The notes beneath the pieces were generated by a model, which had not been told where the DNA came from, made no database searches, and saw only the letters and a program-made list of their open reading frames with translations. The translations under genes and the position numbers were made by a program. Positions 21,870-33,746 of a stretch of 64,000 nt of DNA are shown here, one piece after another. The DNA is from Erythrophleum ivorense (lineage: Eukaryota; Streptophyta; Magnoliopsida; Fabales; Fabaceae): positions 248,001 to 312,000 of the forward strand of contig JAIUCV010000583.1 of the NCBI GenBank assembly GCA_026724425.1. The letters run 5' to 3'. Each line of letters begins with the position of its first letter. Positions within the stretch are counted from its first letter, which is position 1.

Positions 21870-23762
21870 TGATATACCTCTATTTTGTACCATTTTTATA
21901 TGGTTTTACTATGCTTTTTATAAGGTTTTTAAAGGCTTTCTGATCTAAAAAGGTTGTTTTTATGGATTTATAGTACTTAGAGTCTAAACAGGTCAAAAGA
22001 TGCATTTTGGAGCAAAACACAGGATTTGGACTTCAAGACCGCTCCAGGACGTAGCATCAACTTTGGAAGGGCCTTAAAGACATTCTACTCAATGGAATTC
22101 ATCAAATACACTTCGCTGCGATGCCTACATGAGTTAGATTTTCAATACAACTGGGATCACTCATTTTGGTCGAGTAGATTGGGAGATATCTCTATTTCCG
22201 TGAGACATATCGAAGGAGCTTTCTCGGACTGCATCAGTACATCAAACGGGAAGCAAACGGCATGGAACCTTAAACTCAACGGATATAAATGAAACTCGGC
22301 ATCAAGATAGCCAGATGAGTTAGTATTCCAATGCAGTTGGAATTATGCAATTTGGATGAGCAGTTTAGAAGATATCACGTTTTTACCGAAGAGTGGTCTA
22401 GATAGCCGAAAACCGGATACATCAGCCATCCACATCCGCTCGACCGAGCCGGTCGGACAGGGACTCCATGGCCCTCGTCCGACCCGACCTTCCTTCATGA
22501 TGATGACCATCCGGTCGACCGAAGCCGGTTGGACAGGGCCTCCAAGGCTCCCGTCCGACCCAACCTTTCTTCACCATTCCACGCGCGCTCGACCGCCCTG
22601 CTCGACCCAGACGCCATCCCGACCGACCGGTCGACCGCCCGCTCGACCCAGACGCCATCCCGACTGACCGGTCAACCACCCCGCTCGACCACGACTCTCC
22701 CGGTCGACCCGACCCCGCGAACACAAGCCCAATTATGCAGTTTCAACAATTCTCAGCCCGTTTCACCTAAACCGACCCTGGAAGACCTAGGGCACTATAA
22801 ATACACTTTTTTAGCGTCATTAGAACAGAGAGACACATAGAGAGACACAACAGAGCCGCACAGGAGAGGAGCCACAACAGAGGGCCGCACTAGGGAGATC
22901 CCCTTAGAGGGATTCTCCATTGATTTACTTCCTTCTCATTGTTTTCCTTAGGGAGAAGATCCCTTCTTTGTATCTCAATATAGAGAAGATTTCTAAACCC
23001 TGTTCTCCTTATAATAATATGATTTCTTTCTCAGATTTGTGCTTGTTTACTTGCATCATGATTGAGTAGATTTCTAGTTAGGTTTTAGGGTTTCAAAGAG
23101 TTCATATGCTGATTATGATTTGATGAATTGACTAGGGATATCATTAGAGTCTTTGTCTCGTTTTGTTCACTTATTAATGCTGATTGCTTTACCACGCATC
23201 TAGCAATCCGATCCTAGGTTGATTTGAGCCACGGAAGTACTGTATCATTCGCCGGACCTATTCTTTGACAAGCTAGGTTTCTTAGACTGCGGAAGTTGAT
23301 TTACTAAGCCTAGTGAACTGTATCCGAACCTGATCAATTTAATGCTTGATTAACTATCTAAGGACATACCGAAAGTTTAGCGATTAGATAAGTTATCATA
23401 GGAGTCGGAGCCACGGAAGTGGAAAGACTTATTTTCGTGTTTTGTGTTCTAGACGGATCTTACATCCCATATCCCTACATAGATAGAAATCAATCATCAA
23501 ACTTATCATCTATGAATCTCTGCGAATTACCTATTGCCTAGCGTCTCTTTCATATTGAACTTACACCGTTTTACTTTGCTTTCATTTAGTTTAGTTAATT
23601 AGCATCTTAAAACCCGAAATCCCCTCATTTGTCCTAGCTTGATTAGACTCGCATAGCTCGTAGTGCACTTATCTGCTCCTTGTGTTCGATACCCGTTACT
23701 ACTCTCGATCTGTGCACTTGCAGAATTAGGGGTAGAAATTGGGAAAAGTTTAATCCCCATCA
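21870..23762 (+). repeat. 3' LTR of element D
   Basis: Same ends as the 5' copy. Scattered single-base differences, many of them C/T or G/A, mark it as older than H and G. TATA box at about 22,796. Confidence 0.95.
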
Positions 23763-23767
23763 GTATG

Positions 23768-23854
23768 CGGGAAGGTTACGCTGTTAGGCGGAAACGAGAG
23801 TTCGAGGTTGAGGCTGGGAGATCGTGGGTATCTCCATTTGGTTTGTGGTTCTAG
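23768..23854 (+). pseudogene. integrase C-terminal remnant of element C, right piece
   Basis: REGYAVRRKREFEVEAG, then WVSPFG, resembles the YADRRRRELEFEVGDRV...VSP string at the end of chromovirus integrase. It continues the piece at 16,130-16,265 when element D and one copy of GTATG are removed; the two pieces are no longer in one frame. Confidence 0.55.
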
Positions 23855-24439
23855 TTTTGGTTTGAGGTGTTTGGTGTTTTGTGGATATGTATTTTCGTTG
23901 GTGGTACGATATACATTTTGGGATTATATGAGATAGAGTTGCCTCATATTTTGGTTGTGTTTCGGATGTTGTAAGTATGTTGACCAGTTTTGGGTCGTGA
24001 GGTATTTCTAGTCGGATGTGTTATACGTGTTTCAGATTATTACTCGATACAGTTCTAGAGACGGGTGGGTCTTTAAAAGAGACGGGTGGGTCTTTAGGGG
24101 AGATGGGTGGATCTCTTGCGGACTTATATGTGAGGGTCGCTACCTCAGTATAAGTGGATATTGTTGTTACTATTGTGGGGTGGGTCACAATAGGGGTATC
24201 GAGGGACGGGTGGATCTCTCAAGGAGACGGGTGGGTCTCATGTTTTGGTTTTTAGATTTGTGGTGTTGAGTTGAGGAGTAATAATGTTTGGAAAACTGTG
24301 TATAACATAGGATTAGATGTGAATCTCTGAGATTAGTGGAGGATCTCTCATGTTGGGCCAGTTGGGGCCGGGTTTTGTGGTCTTTGGTAGACGCATTGTG
24401 TTGGGATTCGAGGACGAATCCAATTAAGTGGGGGGGAAT
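23855..24439 (+). other. 3' untranslated region and polypurine tract of element C
   Basis: No gene. Three or four copies of a GAGACGGGTGGGTCT unit lie at 24,058-24,240. The polypurine tract AAGTGGGGGGGAAT abuts the LTR at 24,440. Confidence 0.75.
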
Positions 24440-25740
24440 TGTAACATCCGTAAACCTGAAGTGCTGTTTTGGAAGTGGTGTCGGACGACACCAAGTGACC
24501 GGGTGCGTTTGCATATGCTCTATAAGGTGTGAATCTCGGATTGGCTGTGCATGTTCTTGTTTGATTGTTGCGCAGTCGGTCTAAAGGTTCAAGCATCGTG
24601 TAGGAAATCGATCGACACCGGTTAGTGAAATCGATTTTCGGTTTAAATCGATTATTGTTCGGTTTGTTGGTTTGGTCGAGTGGTGTCGACCGACACCAGG
24701 GAGGGTGTCGCTCGACACCGGTTATTGGAAAATCTATTTGAGTTGATTTCGGTTTGGGCTGGTTTTGGGCAAAGAAGCCCTAGGTCGCGTTTTTAAGCGA
24801 AAGAAGTCACTTTTGGCACATTTTTCGAGACAGAGGCTTTTCTAGAGAGTTGGGAGGAGATTTTGTGGAGTTTTGGAGTTTGGAGGATCGATCTGAGGCT
24901 TTGTGGTTGCTGTTCATCTTCCTTCCCCCTTTCCAGTCCGTTCTAAGGTGAGTGCGCGACCGTAGGTCCGTGAATCACTAGAGATTCCTTGGGTTTGAGT
25001 TTATTGTTGAGTTTTCGAGTTTTTCTTGAGCTGTTCTTCGTTTATTGCGTGTTGAATCACTTATGGGGGTTGAATCCCATTATTGCTGTGTTTTCAATAA
25101 TGTTTCGTTGCTGTTGGTTTTCGAGTCTGTGCGGCTGTGTCGAGCGACACCTTGCGGGTGTCGGTCGACACAGAGGATGCTAGTGTCGAGCGACACATTT
25201 TTTGTGTCAATCGACACCTAGCAGGGTATGTCGGGCGACACGGTGGGGTGTCGGTCGACACTAGTGTTGTTGCGCGAGTATTGTTGCTGTTGTTTATTGT
25301 TGATGGTTATTGTTGCTGGTTATTGTTGATATTGTTGTTTATTATTGCTATTGATTACTGTATTGTCTAGTGGTTGGCATAATTGGCCTGTAGAGAGAAT
25401 GACCGTCTCACTGAGTATTTCTTAATTACTCATGCATATCTTTTCCTAATGTGATGCAGGTATCAGGAATGTTCGACCGCGGAATGAGGCCAAGAGATGA
25501 GGAGGATGATAGGATGTTGATTTATTTATTCTTATGTGGCTAGCGAACCATCGTTTTTAGGTTGTTAGTTTATTGATTATTAAAATTATGTGTTTTGCAA
25601 ACATGATGTTTAGGTTGCTAGAGTTATTTATTAGTTCTGGAATTATTTGTTGAATTGATTTCATTTATTAATTACTAATTTCTTTCAAAATTTCCGCATT
25701 GATAATTAATTATACAAAAAAAAAAAGCTTGGTTGTTTCA
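24440..25740 (+). repeat. 3' LTR of element C
   Basis: 1301 bp, TGTAACATCCG to GTTGTTTCA. It carries dyads at about 24,477-24,495, 24,605-24,720 and 25,138-25,262. Small indels relative to the 5' copy, including loss near 24,607 and 24,735, show moderate age. Confidence 0.92.
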
Positions 25741-26664
25741 AATTCGTCCCTAAGGAGGTCCCTACTTACTAAATTTTTTCAAACAAGGAAACCGTTTTTA
25801 TATAACACGATTTCGCGTCGCATTTACGAGAAATCGTAGTAAATTCGTCGTCAATATGAACCCTAAACCCTAAACTTGCCCCAAACAGTTAGACGTTAAT
25901 TTATTAATATAAGAAGTGAAATAAAAGCTACAAAAGAAGTTGTAAATACAAACATAAAACAAAACATTTGGAATAAATCTAACATTACAAGAAATCTTCT
26001 AAGATTACATATAGTTAACATTTTACTATGAGAAACTTTGGTTCATCTTCTTTTATATTCATAAAAACTTATGTTTCCTTGGATTAAACATAAAAAATCT
26101 CTTCATTTGTCGATTGGCAAGGTTGGTACTTGAATAACTTTCTGTAATAAGCTGTTTTAGGGTTTAAGATTTTGTATGGCGACGAATTAACGACGAAACA
26201 GCTACTTATGTAATAGGCGTCGTTACATCGTCGGTAATAGGGACGATGTAACGACGATTATTTTAATTAACGACGATGTAACGACTATTATTTTAAATTT
26301 GTCGCTAACTCGTCGTTAATTGCGGAAAATATTTACATCAATCTAGACCCATCGATCGTTTCGCAGAAAATATTTTGCACTGTGTTTTTTTTTTCCGCGA
26401 ATACGATCTCTGGCCCAGATTTTTGTAAATAATAGAGAACATATACCAACGAATTTCCATCGATTTTACAACTCCCTCTGCTGGTCGTCGTAGTGGCATC
26501 GCAGTATGCAATGCTTACAATTTCAACGAAATAGACACGAGCGTTTCACTAAATAAAATTAATAAGGCACGTACATAAATTAATTAGAAACAGTCCACAA
26601 AATAAACTTCATAAACTTAAAAGTTTTTCAATACAGAACATTTTAATATATAAATCATCTTAAA
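25741..26664. repeat. CACTA block with TAACGACG repeats
   Basis: AT-rich DNA with dense TAACGACGA / TCGTCGTTA motifs at 25,800-25,860 and 26,165-26,310, continuing the tract at 12,725-13,019. A short CCCTAAACCCTAAAC (25,861-25,875) is telomere-like by chance. No gene is visible until the transposase stop at 26,665. Confidence 0.6.
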
Positions 26665-27170
26665 TCAATACTCGCCGGAGTCATCATTTTCTACATTCTC
26701 TTCATCATCGGGTTCATCACTTTCGGAGAATTCATCTGGAACACTTTCTTCGTCGTCATTTGTAGAATCGGTTGGTTGATCTATGACATGTAGGTTCTCC
26801 GGATCTATTAATAGGATATGTCCGGCTGTGTTCTCATCTGGTTCCGCTAAACCAGAACAATGATCTTGCTGCATTGGAAGATCATCATGATCCCCTATAA
26901 CTGTGCCTAGTGGAGTAACTTTGACAACGGACAACCAAGTAATCCCTGTTGTTCGAACTCGGGGATATGGGACGAAGGTGACTTGCTCGGCCTGTGAAGC
27001 AAGGATAAACAGCTCAAAATTTTTGTAACGCCGAGATTGGTTGACGTCGATTCCGAAATTGTTCTCCCGAACACCTCTCCCGATAGTTGGATCGAACCAA
27101 TCACACTTGAAAATCACACATCGTAAACCAAAGATGCCCGGATATTCAACTTCAATAATTTCTTGTAGAA
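26665..27170 (-). pseudogene. CACTA tnp2 transposase, C-terminal (DUF4216-type) part
   Basis: The minus-strand translation contains FKCDWFDPT, LFILASQAEQVTFVPYP and WLSVVKV, the order seen in the DUF4216 domain that ends plant CACTA transposases, then an acidic tail DEPDDEENVENDDSGEY and a stop. The frame is open back to 27,170, where element E and its TAGAA duplication interrupt it. The upstream part resumes at 39,320. Confidence 0.85.
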
Positions 27171-28900
27171 TGATTGCGGATCAGGTTTTCCCAATTCCTA
27201 TCTCTGATACTGCAAGCGCACAGATCAAGAGTAGTAACGGGTTATCGTACACAAGGAGCAGATAAGTGCACTACAAGTTATGCAATTCCGACTTAGCTAG
27301 CACAAGAGGAAGGTTTTGGTTTTGGTTTGTGAAATATCTAACTAAACTAAATGAAAGCAATGTAAGAATGGTAAAAGATCAATATAGGAAAACGCTAGGC
27401 AATGGGCGGACTCGCAGAGATTCAAGATTACTAGGTTAAATCAATCTATTAGGGGGGTTATTGGGTACTGTATAGAACTTAAAACACGGATGTAAGGTCA
27501 TTCCACTGTCGTGGCTCCGACCTCTTTGTTAACTAACCTAATCGCTAAACTTTTGGAGTGTCCTTAGATTGTTAAACAAGCATTAATTCGTCCAGGTCTT
27601 AATTGTTCACAACCCCGCATAGATCAACTTTCGCAGTCTATGAAGTGTTGCCCACCAAATACTAGTTCCGGTTATATAGCAAGCTTTTGGAGAGTATATT
27701 AAACCTAGGATCTGATGCTAGTTAATCAGAAAAACATGCAACAATGAGATTAAGCAAAGGTGAAGATCTAAAGTGATGAACCCCTAATTTGATTTAGAAC
27801 CCTAATAACTCATGAACTCACGACCTAACAAGTGAATTACTCAGACATAATCAAAGTAACAACACAGAGAGATGATGAAGAAAGCATAAATATAAGATAA
27901 AGGTTCAGAAAACTTCTCCAAATTGTGGTAAGGAGGAGAGATCCTCTCCTTGAATTCTCTAAGAACAAAGCTAGTAAACACTGTAAAACAATATGTGGCT
28001 CTCTTCTCTAGAGAGGCTAAAAAGGTATATTTATAGTCCTAGGTCTTCATGGGGTCGCGATTAGGTAAATGGGCCGAGAAAATCGCGGAATCGGGAAAGA
28101 TGGGCCTTTGTCGGCCGAGTCGGGTCGATCGGGGTTACGGTCGGTCGAGCGGCACGGTCGAGCGGTCGGTCGGAACGTCAGTTCGGTCGTGCGGGATGGT
28201 CGAGCGCGTATCGAGTGGTGAAGAAAAGTCGGGTCGGACGAGGGCCTTAAAGCTCCTGTCCGACCGGGCGCGGTCGAGCGGACGCGGATGGCGTGAAGGA
28301 AGGTCGGGTCGGACGAGGGCCTTAAAGCTCCTGTCCGACCGGGCGCGGTCGAGCTGGACGTGGTCAACCGGTGTGTCCGGTTTTGGCTCTTCTGGACCAG
28401 TCTTCAGTTAAAACGTGATATCTTCTATATTGCTCGTCCAAATTGCATAATTCCAACTGAATTGGAACACTAACTCATCTGGATATCTTGGTGCCGAGTT
28501 TTATTGAAATCCGTTGAGTTTAAGAGTCCATGCCGTTACTTCCCGTTTGATGTACTGATGCAGTCCGATGAAGCTCTTTCGTATATATCTTCACTATAAT
28601 CGTCATATCTCCAATTCTACTCGTCCAAATTGCATGATTCCAATTGCATTGCAAAGCTAACTCACGTAGGCATCGCGGCAAACTGGCTTTGGTGAAACCC
28701 ATTGAGTAGAATGTTTTTAAGGCTCTTTGAAAGTTGATGCTGTGTTGCGGAGCGGTATAAAGTCCAAATCCTGTGGTTTTTCTCCAAAATGCATCTTTCC
28801 ACCTGTTTAGACTCTTAGTACTATAAATCCACAAAACTACCTTTTTAGATCAAAAAGCCTTTGAAAACCTTATAAAAAGCATAGTTAAACCATGTGAAAA
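27171..28900 (-). repeat. 3' LTR of element E, U3 start missing
   Basis: It matches the 5' LTR (37,563-39,319) from TGATTGCGG up to CATGTGAAAA, then breaks. The last about 30 bases expected (to AGAGGTATATCA) and the adjoining polypurine tract are gone. Dyads lie at 28,100-28,360 and the TATA box (reversed) at about 28,029. Confidence 0.88.
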
Positions 28901-30054
28901 TAGAATCCAAATAGACCTTTGCTTAGACTTAGACCTTTGCTTGTCCCCAAGAAAATAGAATCCAAATCAGAGAAAGAGGTTTGAAAACATGAAAAACTCC
29001 CTTATCCTTTTGAGAAACTTGTGGTGGCCTCGTTTCCTGTATTCCACTAAAAACATAACTAATGTTAGCCTAGCTTCAGATAATGCTCGGCAAGCTTAGC
29101 GAACCATACCAAACTCGACTAGTCTCATCCAGCACTCCAAACTTTCTATTGTTAACTCCTTGCATAAATTTAAAACGTGCGGTCTTTATTAAGGGAATAT
29201 CGATCATTAAGTACTTGTTCTTACCCATTTGAGTCTCTCCAGGATAGTCCTTTTGAAGCATTTGAGTTCTTTTCCTCTCTCTTCTTCTCTTCTTTTGAAG
29301 GATCGATCTTTCCCTACTTTTCTAGGGTATCATTTTATTTTTTCTATCGATCCTTCTTCCTTTTGAATAAGGTTAACACAGGATAAGTCTTTTGCTTGTT
29401 CCTTTTTTTTAGTAGGTCTCCATAAGACAAGAAGGTACAGACGTATGCATTCCTCTTGCTTACACGTTTTCCTTTTTGCTTAAGAGCTTCTTTTTTTTTT
29501 TCTATATATTCCAAGAGGAGAAAGAGGAGAACTGTACTTTGTATTGGACATACCCCTTTGAGATCAAGTGAGGAACGACTCATATGTATGCCAAGTCCCT
29601 TGACAAGAAAAAACTAGATTGATTAGGGTGGAGTTAACGTTAGATTGTCCGAGTACCTTAGAGATGTTGCCAAGTCAGTAGGTCGATCCACCGTTAGAGG
29701 TTCTGTTAGGCTTATGTCCGCAATTGATGTCCGCTCTAGGGTCATAGATTGTTAGCACAACACCGGAGAATCATAGAGATCGGTCATAGTTTCCGACTAA
29801 GGTTTTGACTCAATAAAACATGAAAACATAAGAAAGGAAACATAAAAACATAAGAAAAGAAAGAAAAATACATTAGTAAAGGATAAAACTCCCCCCAGAC
29901 TTAACTTGCGCCGTCCCGGTGAAAGCAAATCAGATTAAGGGTGAGAGGAACAGACTCAATAAGAAAAAAAGAAAAAAATGATTCATTAAAATAAGATAAG
30001 GATAGAAAATGGAGTTGGTGTCCATTGCACCGGATACCAAATGAGAGTGAGTGC
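28901..30054 (-). other. 3' non-coding domain of element E
   Basis: On the minus strand it holds the internal polypurine tract with ACCGGGACGGC (29,888-29,925), the TTTTATTGAGTCAAAA block (about 29,804-29,822), the GTGGATCGACCTACTGA block near 29,680, and the two-tier stem-loop (outer arms 29,297-29,307 and 29,346-29,356). The PPT-side hairpin near 28,940-28,960 has one damaged arm. Sequence at 29,975-30,050 matches the region after the env-like stop in G. Confidence 0.7.
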
Positions 30055-30059
30055 CTAGG

Positions 30060-31674
30060 TGATGCATTCATATTTCATAATCTTATAGCATCATGTTTAG
30101 ACCAATTTTGCATACTTTCATCCATCTTTAGTAGCATTTCTTTGCACTTTCTTATTAGTTTGCATACTTAGTTGTTCTAGGAAGTGCATTGCATGCATTT
30201 GCATGTTTGGTGTCCTTGGCAGGTGTTTTGGAGCACTTTGGAGCGAAGTCAATACATTGGAAGAAAAGGGAGTCTGCCTTCACCAACCAGCTCGACCGAG
30301 CTAGGCAAGATGTACGCCTCGACCAAGCAGCTCGACCGAGCTAAGCCAAAGGAGCGCCTCGACCAAGTGCCTCGATCGAGCTAGGCCAAAAAGGCGCCTC
30401 GACCAAGCGCCTCGACCTAGCTAGGCTAAAGATGCGCCTCGACCAAGCGACTCGATCGAGTAGACTAAGGCGGTTTCCCATTGACTGAAGCCCTAGCAGC
30501 CTTGCCTATAAAAGGGCTCCAAACCTAATCCAGAACGATCCTCTTCTCCTTTTTCGCTTTTTAGCTAGAAAAACTCAGTTTTATTTCCTTAAGCTTTCTG
30601 TCTTTTAATTTGTAGATCTAGACTTTGTTATTCACATTTTGCATTTGCTTATTTAATAAAAGTTGTTAATCTTCTTCTAATCTTTCATATTATGTCTGTT
30701 TTAGTTTATTCTGTTATGATTTCGAATTCTGATATGAATAGTGACTAAATCACCACTTAGGCTTAGGGATGGATTAGATTAGAGAATCTTTATGCTTAAT
30801 CTCTGTTGCTTAAGGTTTTAATCCATTGTCCCTCTCTGCTGGGTCATGCTCTATGCGATCCAGCCACTGACCCTGGTGGATTCGATCCTAGATGCTCCCG
30901 GCCTGACCCGCTAGGTTGAGCATCAGATTAGGCCCAGCAGAGGATTATTATTCCTTGTCCCACGAAAGTGGTTGCACAAGGAGCTTCTAGGGCATAGCAT
31001 GGATCTATTCGTTAATCCTATCTGGTTCATGACACACGCTCTAACGAAAGTTGGCTAGCGGGATCGAACCGGATTGGCGGTTTTGTAACGCCACGGGAGT
31101 GGGATAACCGACCTCGAGATTCCATGGCCAAGGGATAAACATGTATTCATGTTGGTTTTAGAAAGCATCATTGATTAGTATTAGGTTCTCTATGATTGTC
31201 AACCCCGTCCCTGAGCCTATGTTTTCCATACCAGTCTTAATTACGTTTTTACTCTGTTTTAGTCCTGTTTTACCTTGACTCGATCGAGTCAATCTCTTCT
31301 TTTTTTGTGCAAAATTCGGGCCCCTCGATCGAGCTACCTTTGTCCCGTTTTAGCTCTACTCGATCGAGCTACCTTGGTTTTTCTTTGTTTTTATTTTAGC
31401 TTAACTCGATTGAGTTACCTTGTTATGTTTTAGCTCAACTCGATCGAGCTAGCTTTAGTTCATCGCTTTTACTTTCCGCTTTTTACTTTCCATTGTATTA
31501 GATTGATAGATTAGTTATGTGTCTTCTTAAAAACCCCTTTGTCTTGACTTGCATTCGCTGCTGCATAATCCTAAACTGTTTTCATCTATTCCCATTTCGG
31601 ATTGACATCTTAAATCCTACAACGACATGCATAGCTAGGGTTTATCCTAATCGATAGCGAAAAACCTGTTATCA
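30060..31674 (+). mobile_element. solo LTR, 1615 bp, with CTAGG duplication
   Basis: Begins TGATGCATTC, ends CCTGTTATCA, and is flanked by CTAGG at 30,055-30,059 and 31,675-31,679. It has a TATA box (TATAAAAG, 30,507-30,514) and two clusters of CTCGATCGAG / CTCGACCGAG dyads: 30,290-30,470 upstream of the TATA box, and 31,270-31,450 near the end. No primer site or internal region is present, so it is the product of LTR-LTR recombination. The family has no other copy here. Confidence 0.93.
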
Positions 31675-31679
31675 CTAGG

Positions 31680-31856
31680 TGGCAGGGTGGTGGCTGGTCA
31701 CGGGTGGACTCCTTGCTCGACCGGTCATGGTGACCCGGACGGCATGTCATAGTATTGTTTTTAATCCTTTCTTGCACTATTGTGGTATCCATCCTATCCT
31801 GCTAAAGAAAAACAAAGAAAACAAAGTGAAATTAAAACTTAAAACTGAAATTTAAA
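31680..31856 (-). other. post-pol region of element E with env deleted
   Basis: On the minus strand GGATAGGATGGATACCACAAT matches 49,203 onward in G (given as position match). The whole env-like segment present in G is missing between here and 30,054. Confidence 0.6.
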
Positions 31857-31912
31857 TGTGTTACCTTATGGGTTGCCTCCCATACAGCCCTTGTTTAAGG
31901 TCTTTAGCTTGA
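31857..31912 (-). promoter_or_regulatory. post-pol hairpin followed by AAG|GT (element E)
   Basis: Minus strand: GTCAAGCTAAAGACC, AAACAAGGGCT, stem TATGGG, loop AGGCAA, stem CCCATA (31,867-31,884), then AAG|GTAAC. Confidence 0.75.
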
Positions 31913-32010
31913 CCGTAATGCTTTTTAGTCTGATGGGGGATCGTCCAAGGGGATTGAGACTGGGTGGGGTGCTTTGGTGTTGGCTAGATATGGTTTAAGC
32001 CTTTGTCCAT

Positions 32011-33342
32011 TTACTGTGAATTGACCTCCGGATGGATCCAATAGCACAACTGCTCCATATGGCCGAACTTCCTTGATTGTGAAGGGTCCGGACAATCTAG
32101 AACGAAGCTTCCTGGGAAAAAAATTAAGACGGGAATTGAAGAGTATGACTTGATCATTTGGTGCGAATGTCTTTGGTATGATCTTCCTATCATGAAAGCT
32201 TTGGTCCTTTCTTTGTATATTCTAGAATTTTCATATGCAAGGTGGCGGATCTCATCAAGTTCATTGAGTTGAATGAGTCGTCTTTCTCTCGCTGTTTTCA
32301 GGTTGAAGTTTAGCTCTTTGACTGCCCAAGCTGCCTTGTATTCTAACTCTACAGGGAGGTGACAAGCTTTTCCATATACCAGGTGAAAAGGGGTTGTGCC
32401 CAAGGGTGTTTTGAAAGCAGTGCAGTATGCCCATAGAGCATCGTCTAACTTGGCACTCCAATCCTTTCTAGTCTTTCATGTAGTCTTTTGGAGCATACTT
32501 TTGAGTTCTCTATTTGAGATCTCCACTTGGCCACTAGTTTGAGGGTGATATGGTGAAGGAACTTTGTGGGTCACTCCATGTTTCTTAAAAAATTTGGCGA
32601 AAATCCTGTTGATGAAATGAGAGCCTCCATCACTAATGACAATCCTTGGTACTCTAAATCTCGGGAAAATGACTGATTTGAACATCTTGATCACAACTTG
32701 GGCGTCATTGGTTGGGCTTGCAATTGCTTCTACCCATTTCAAAACATAATCCACTGCAACTAGAATGTATTGGTCACCGAAAGATGTTGGGAAAGGTCCC
32801 ATGAAATCTATTCCCCATACGTCGAAAACTTCTACTTCTAAGATGAAATTATGTGGCATTTCATTGCTTTTACTTATGTTGCCCATTCTTTGACAGGCAA
32901 CACATCGGGATATGAAGGCGTGGGCGTCTTTGAACATGGTTGGCCACCAGAATCCTGCCTGAAGCACCTTAGACACTGTTTTGTAAGTGGCGAAATGACC
33001 GGCATAGCTGGAATTGTGGCAGGCGAATAGTATTCCCTCCACTTCTTCTTTTGGAATACACCTACGAAACATATTATCAGAGCATTTTTTATAAAGATAA
33101 GGTTCGTCCCAAAAATACCGTCTAATGTCACGGAGAAATTTCTTCTTTCTGTAGCCAAAGAACTGTGGGGGTGGATGTTCAGCTGCAAGAAAATTTGCAA
33201 TGTGGCGAAACCATGGAGTGTTGGCAGATAATATTTTTGGTTTTGGCTTGGGTTGGTTGTATGGATGAGGCTGTGTCGCAGCCTGGGCGGCGTATACAGT
33301 TTCTTCAGGCAGCCTATCATCCAATGGTATGGTTTCGCTCAC
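32011..33342 (-). pseudogene. pol: integrase of element E, frameshifted
   Basis: The main frame (33,342-32,476) has the zinc-binding region with both cysteines (RCVACQRMG), then the catalytic Asp in WGIDFMGPFP, Asp in ISDGGSHF and Glu in GQVEISNRE, so the triad is complete. A frameshift after LQKTT moves reading to 32,403-32,011, which carries GTTPFHLVYGKACHLPVEL; a further shift near 32,195 garbles the C-terminal domain. The sequence is close to the integrase of A. Confidence 0.9.
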
Positions 33343-33746
33343 TCTTATGCGGGAGAGGTGATCGGCTACTCCGTTGTCTGCGTCTTTTCTATCCTTGATC
33401 TCGAGGTCGAACTCTTGGAGAAGTAATATCCATCTTAACAGTCTTGGCTTCGCATCCTATTTTTACAGCAATTACCGCAGTGCAGCATGGTCAGAATGAA
33501 CTATGACTTTGGAGCCCACCAAGTAAGATCTGAATTTCTCGAATGCAAAGACTATGGCAAGGAGTTCTTTCTCTGTTGTCGCATATTTTCATTGTGCTTC
33601 ATGTAAAGTACGGTTGGCATAGTAGATGACGTGCAGCTTCTTATCTTTTCGCTGCCCAAGCACTGCTCCTACTGCATTTTCGCTTGCATCACACATGATT
33701 TCAAAAGGTAGTTCCCAATTTGGTGGCTGAACAACTGGTGCACTAA
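33343..33746 (-). pseudogene. pol: RNase H region of element E, with stops
   Basis: The minus-strand translation has CDASENAVGAVLGQR, YATTEKELLAIVFAFEKFRSYL and VHSDHAALR in order, the Ty3/gypsy RNase H core. Stops interrupt after LHEAQ and ALR. The linker DNGVADHLSRI leads to integrase. Confidence 0.8.

Larger units (their letters stand above)
16266..23762 (+). mobile_element. Non-autonomous Athila-type element D, complete with TSD
   Basis: Two LTRs of 1892 and 1893 bp, a tRNA-Asp primer site, one shortened gag-protease ORF, a post-gag hairpin, internal and 3' polypurine tracts. It is flanked by perfect GTATG duplications (16,261-16,265 and 23,763-23,767). There is no RT, RNase H, integrase or env-like ORF. 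It inserted in the integrase remnant of C. Confidence 0.95.
13025..25740 (+). mobile_element. Chromovirus-like Ty3/gypsy element C, internally deleted
   Basis: Two 1301-bp LTRs flank a short internal region with an initiator-Met primer site, a decayed gag, and only the tail of integrase. Protease, RT, RNase H and most of integrase are missing. Flanks are ATTTC (13,020-13,024) and AATTC (25,741-25,745), a 5-bp duplication with one mismatch. Element D is inserted in the integrase remnant. Confidence 0.9.

Noticed and set aside
25861..25875. Telomere-type repeat CCCTAAACCCTAAAC
   Set aside because: Only two units inside CACTA DNA; no array, so chance or trivial.
25984..25999. CATTACAAGAAA as a CACTA terminal inverted repeat
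   Set aside because: One mismatch to the usual CACTACAAGAAA, but no partner or target duplication was found; left undecided, not annotated.
30290..31450. CRISPR-like or operator-like regular dyads
   Set aside because: Spacing and spacers are not those of a CRISPR array, and the setting is a plant LTR; treated as LTR dyads.
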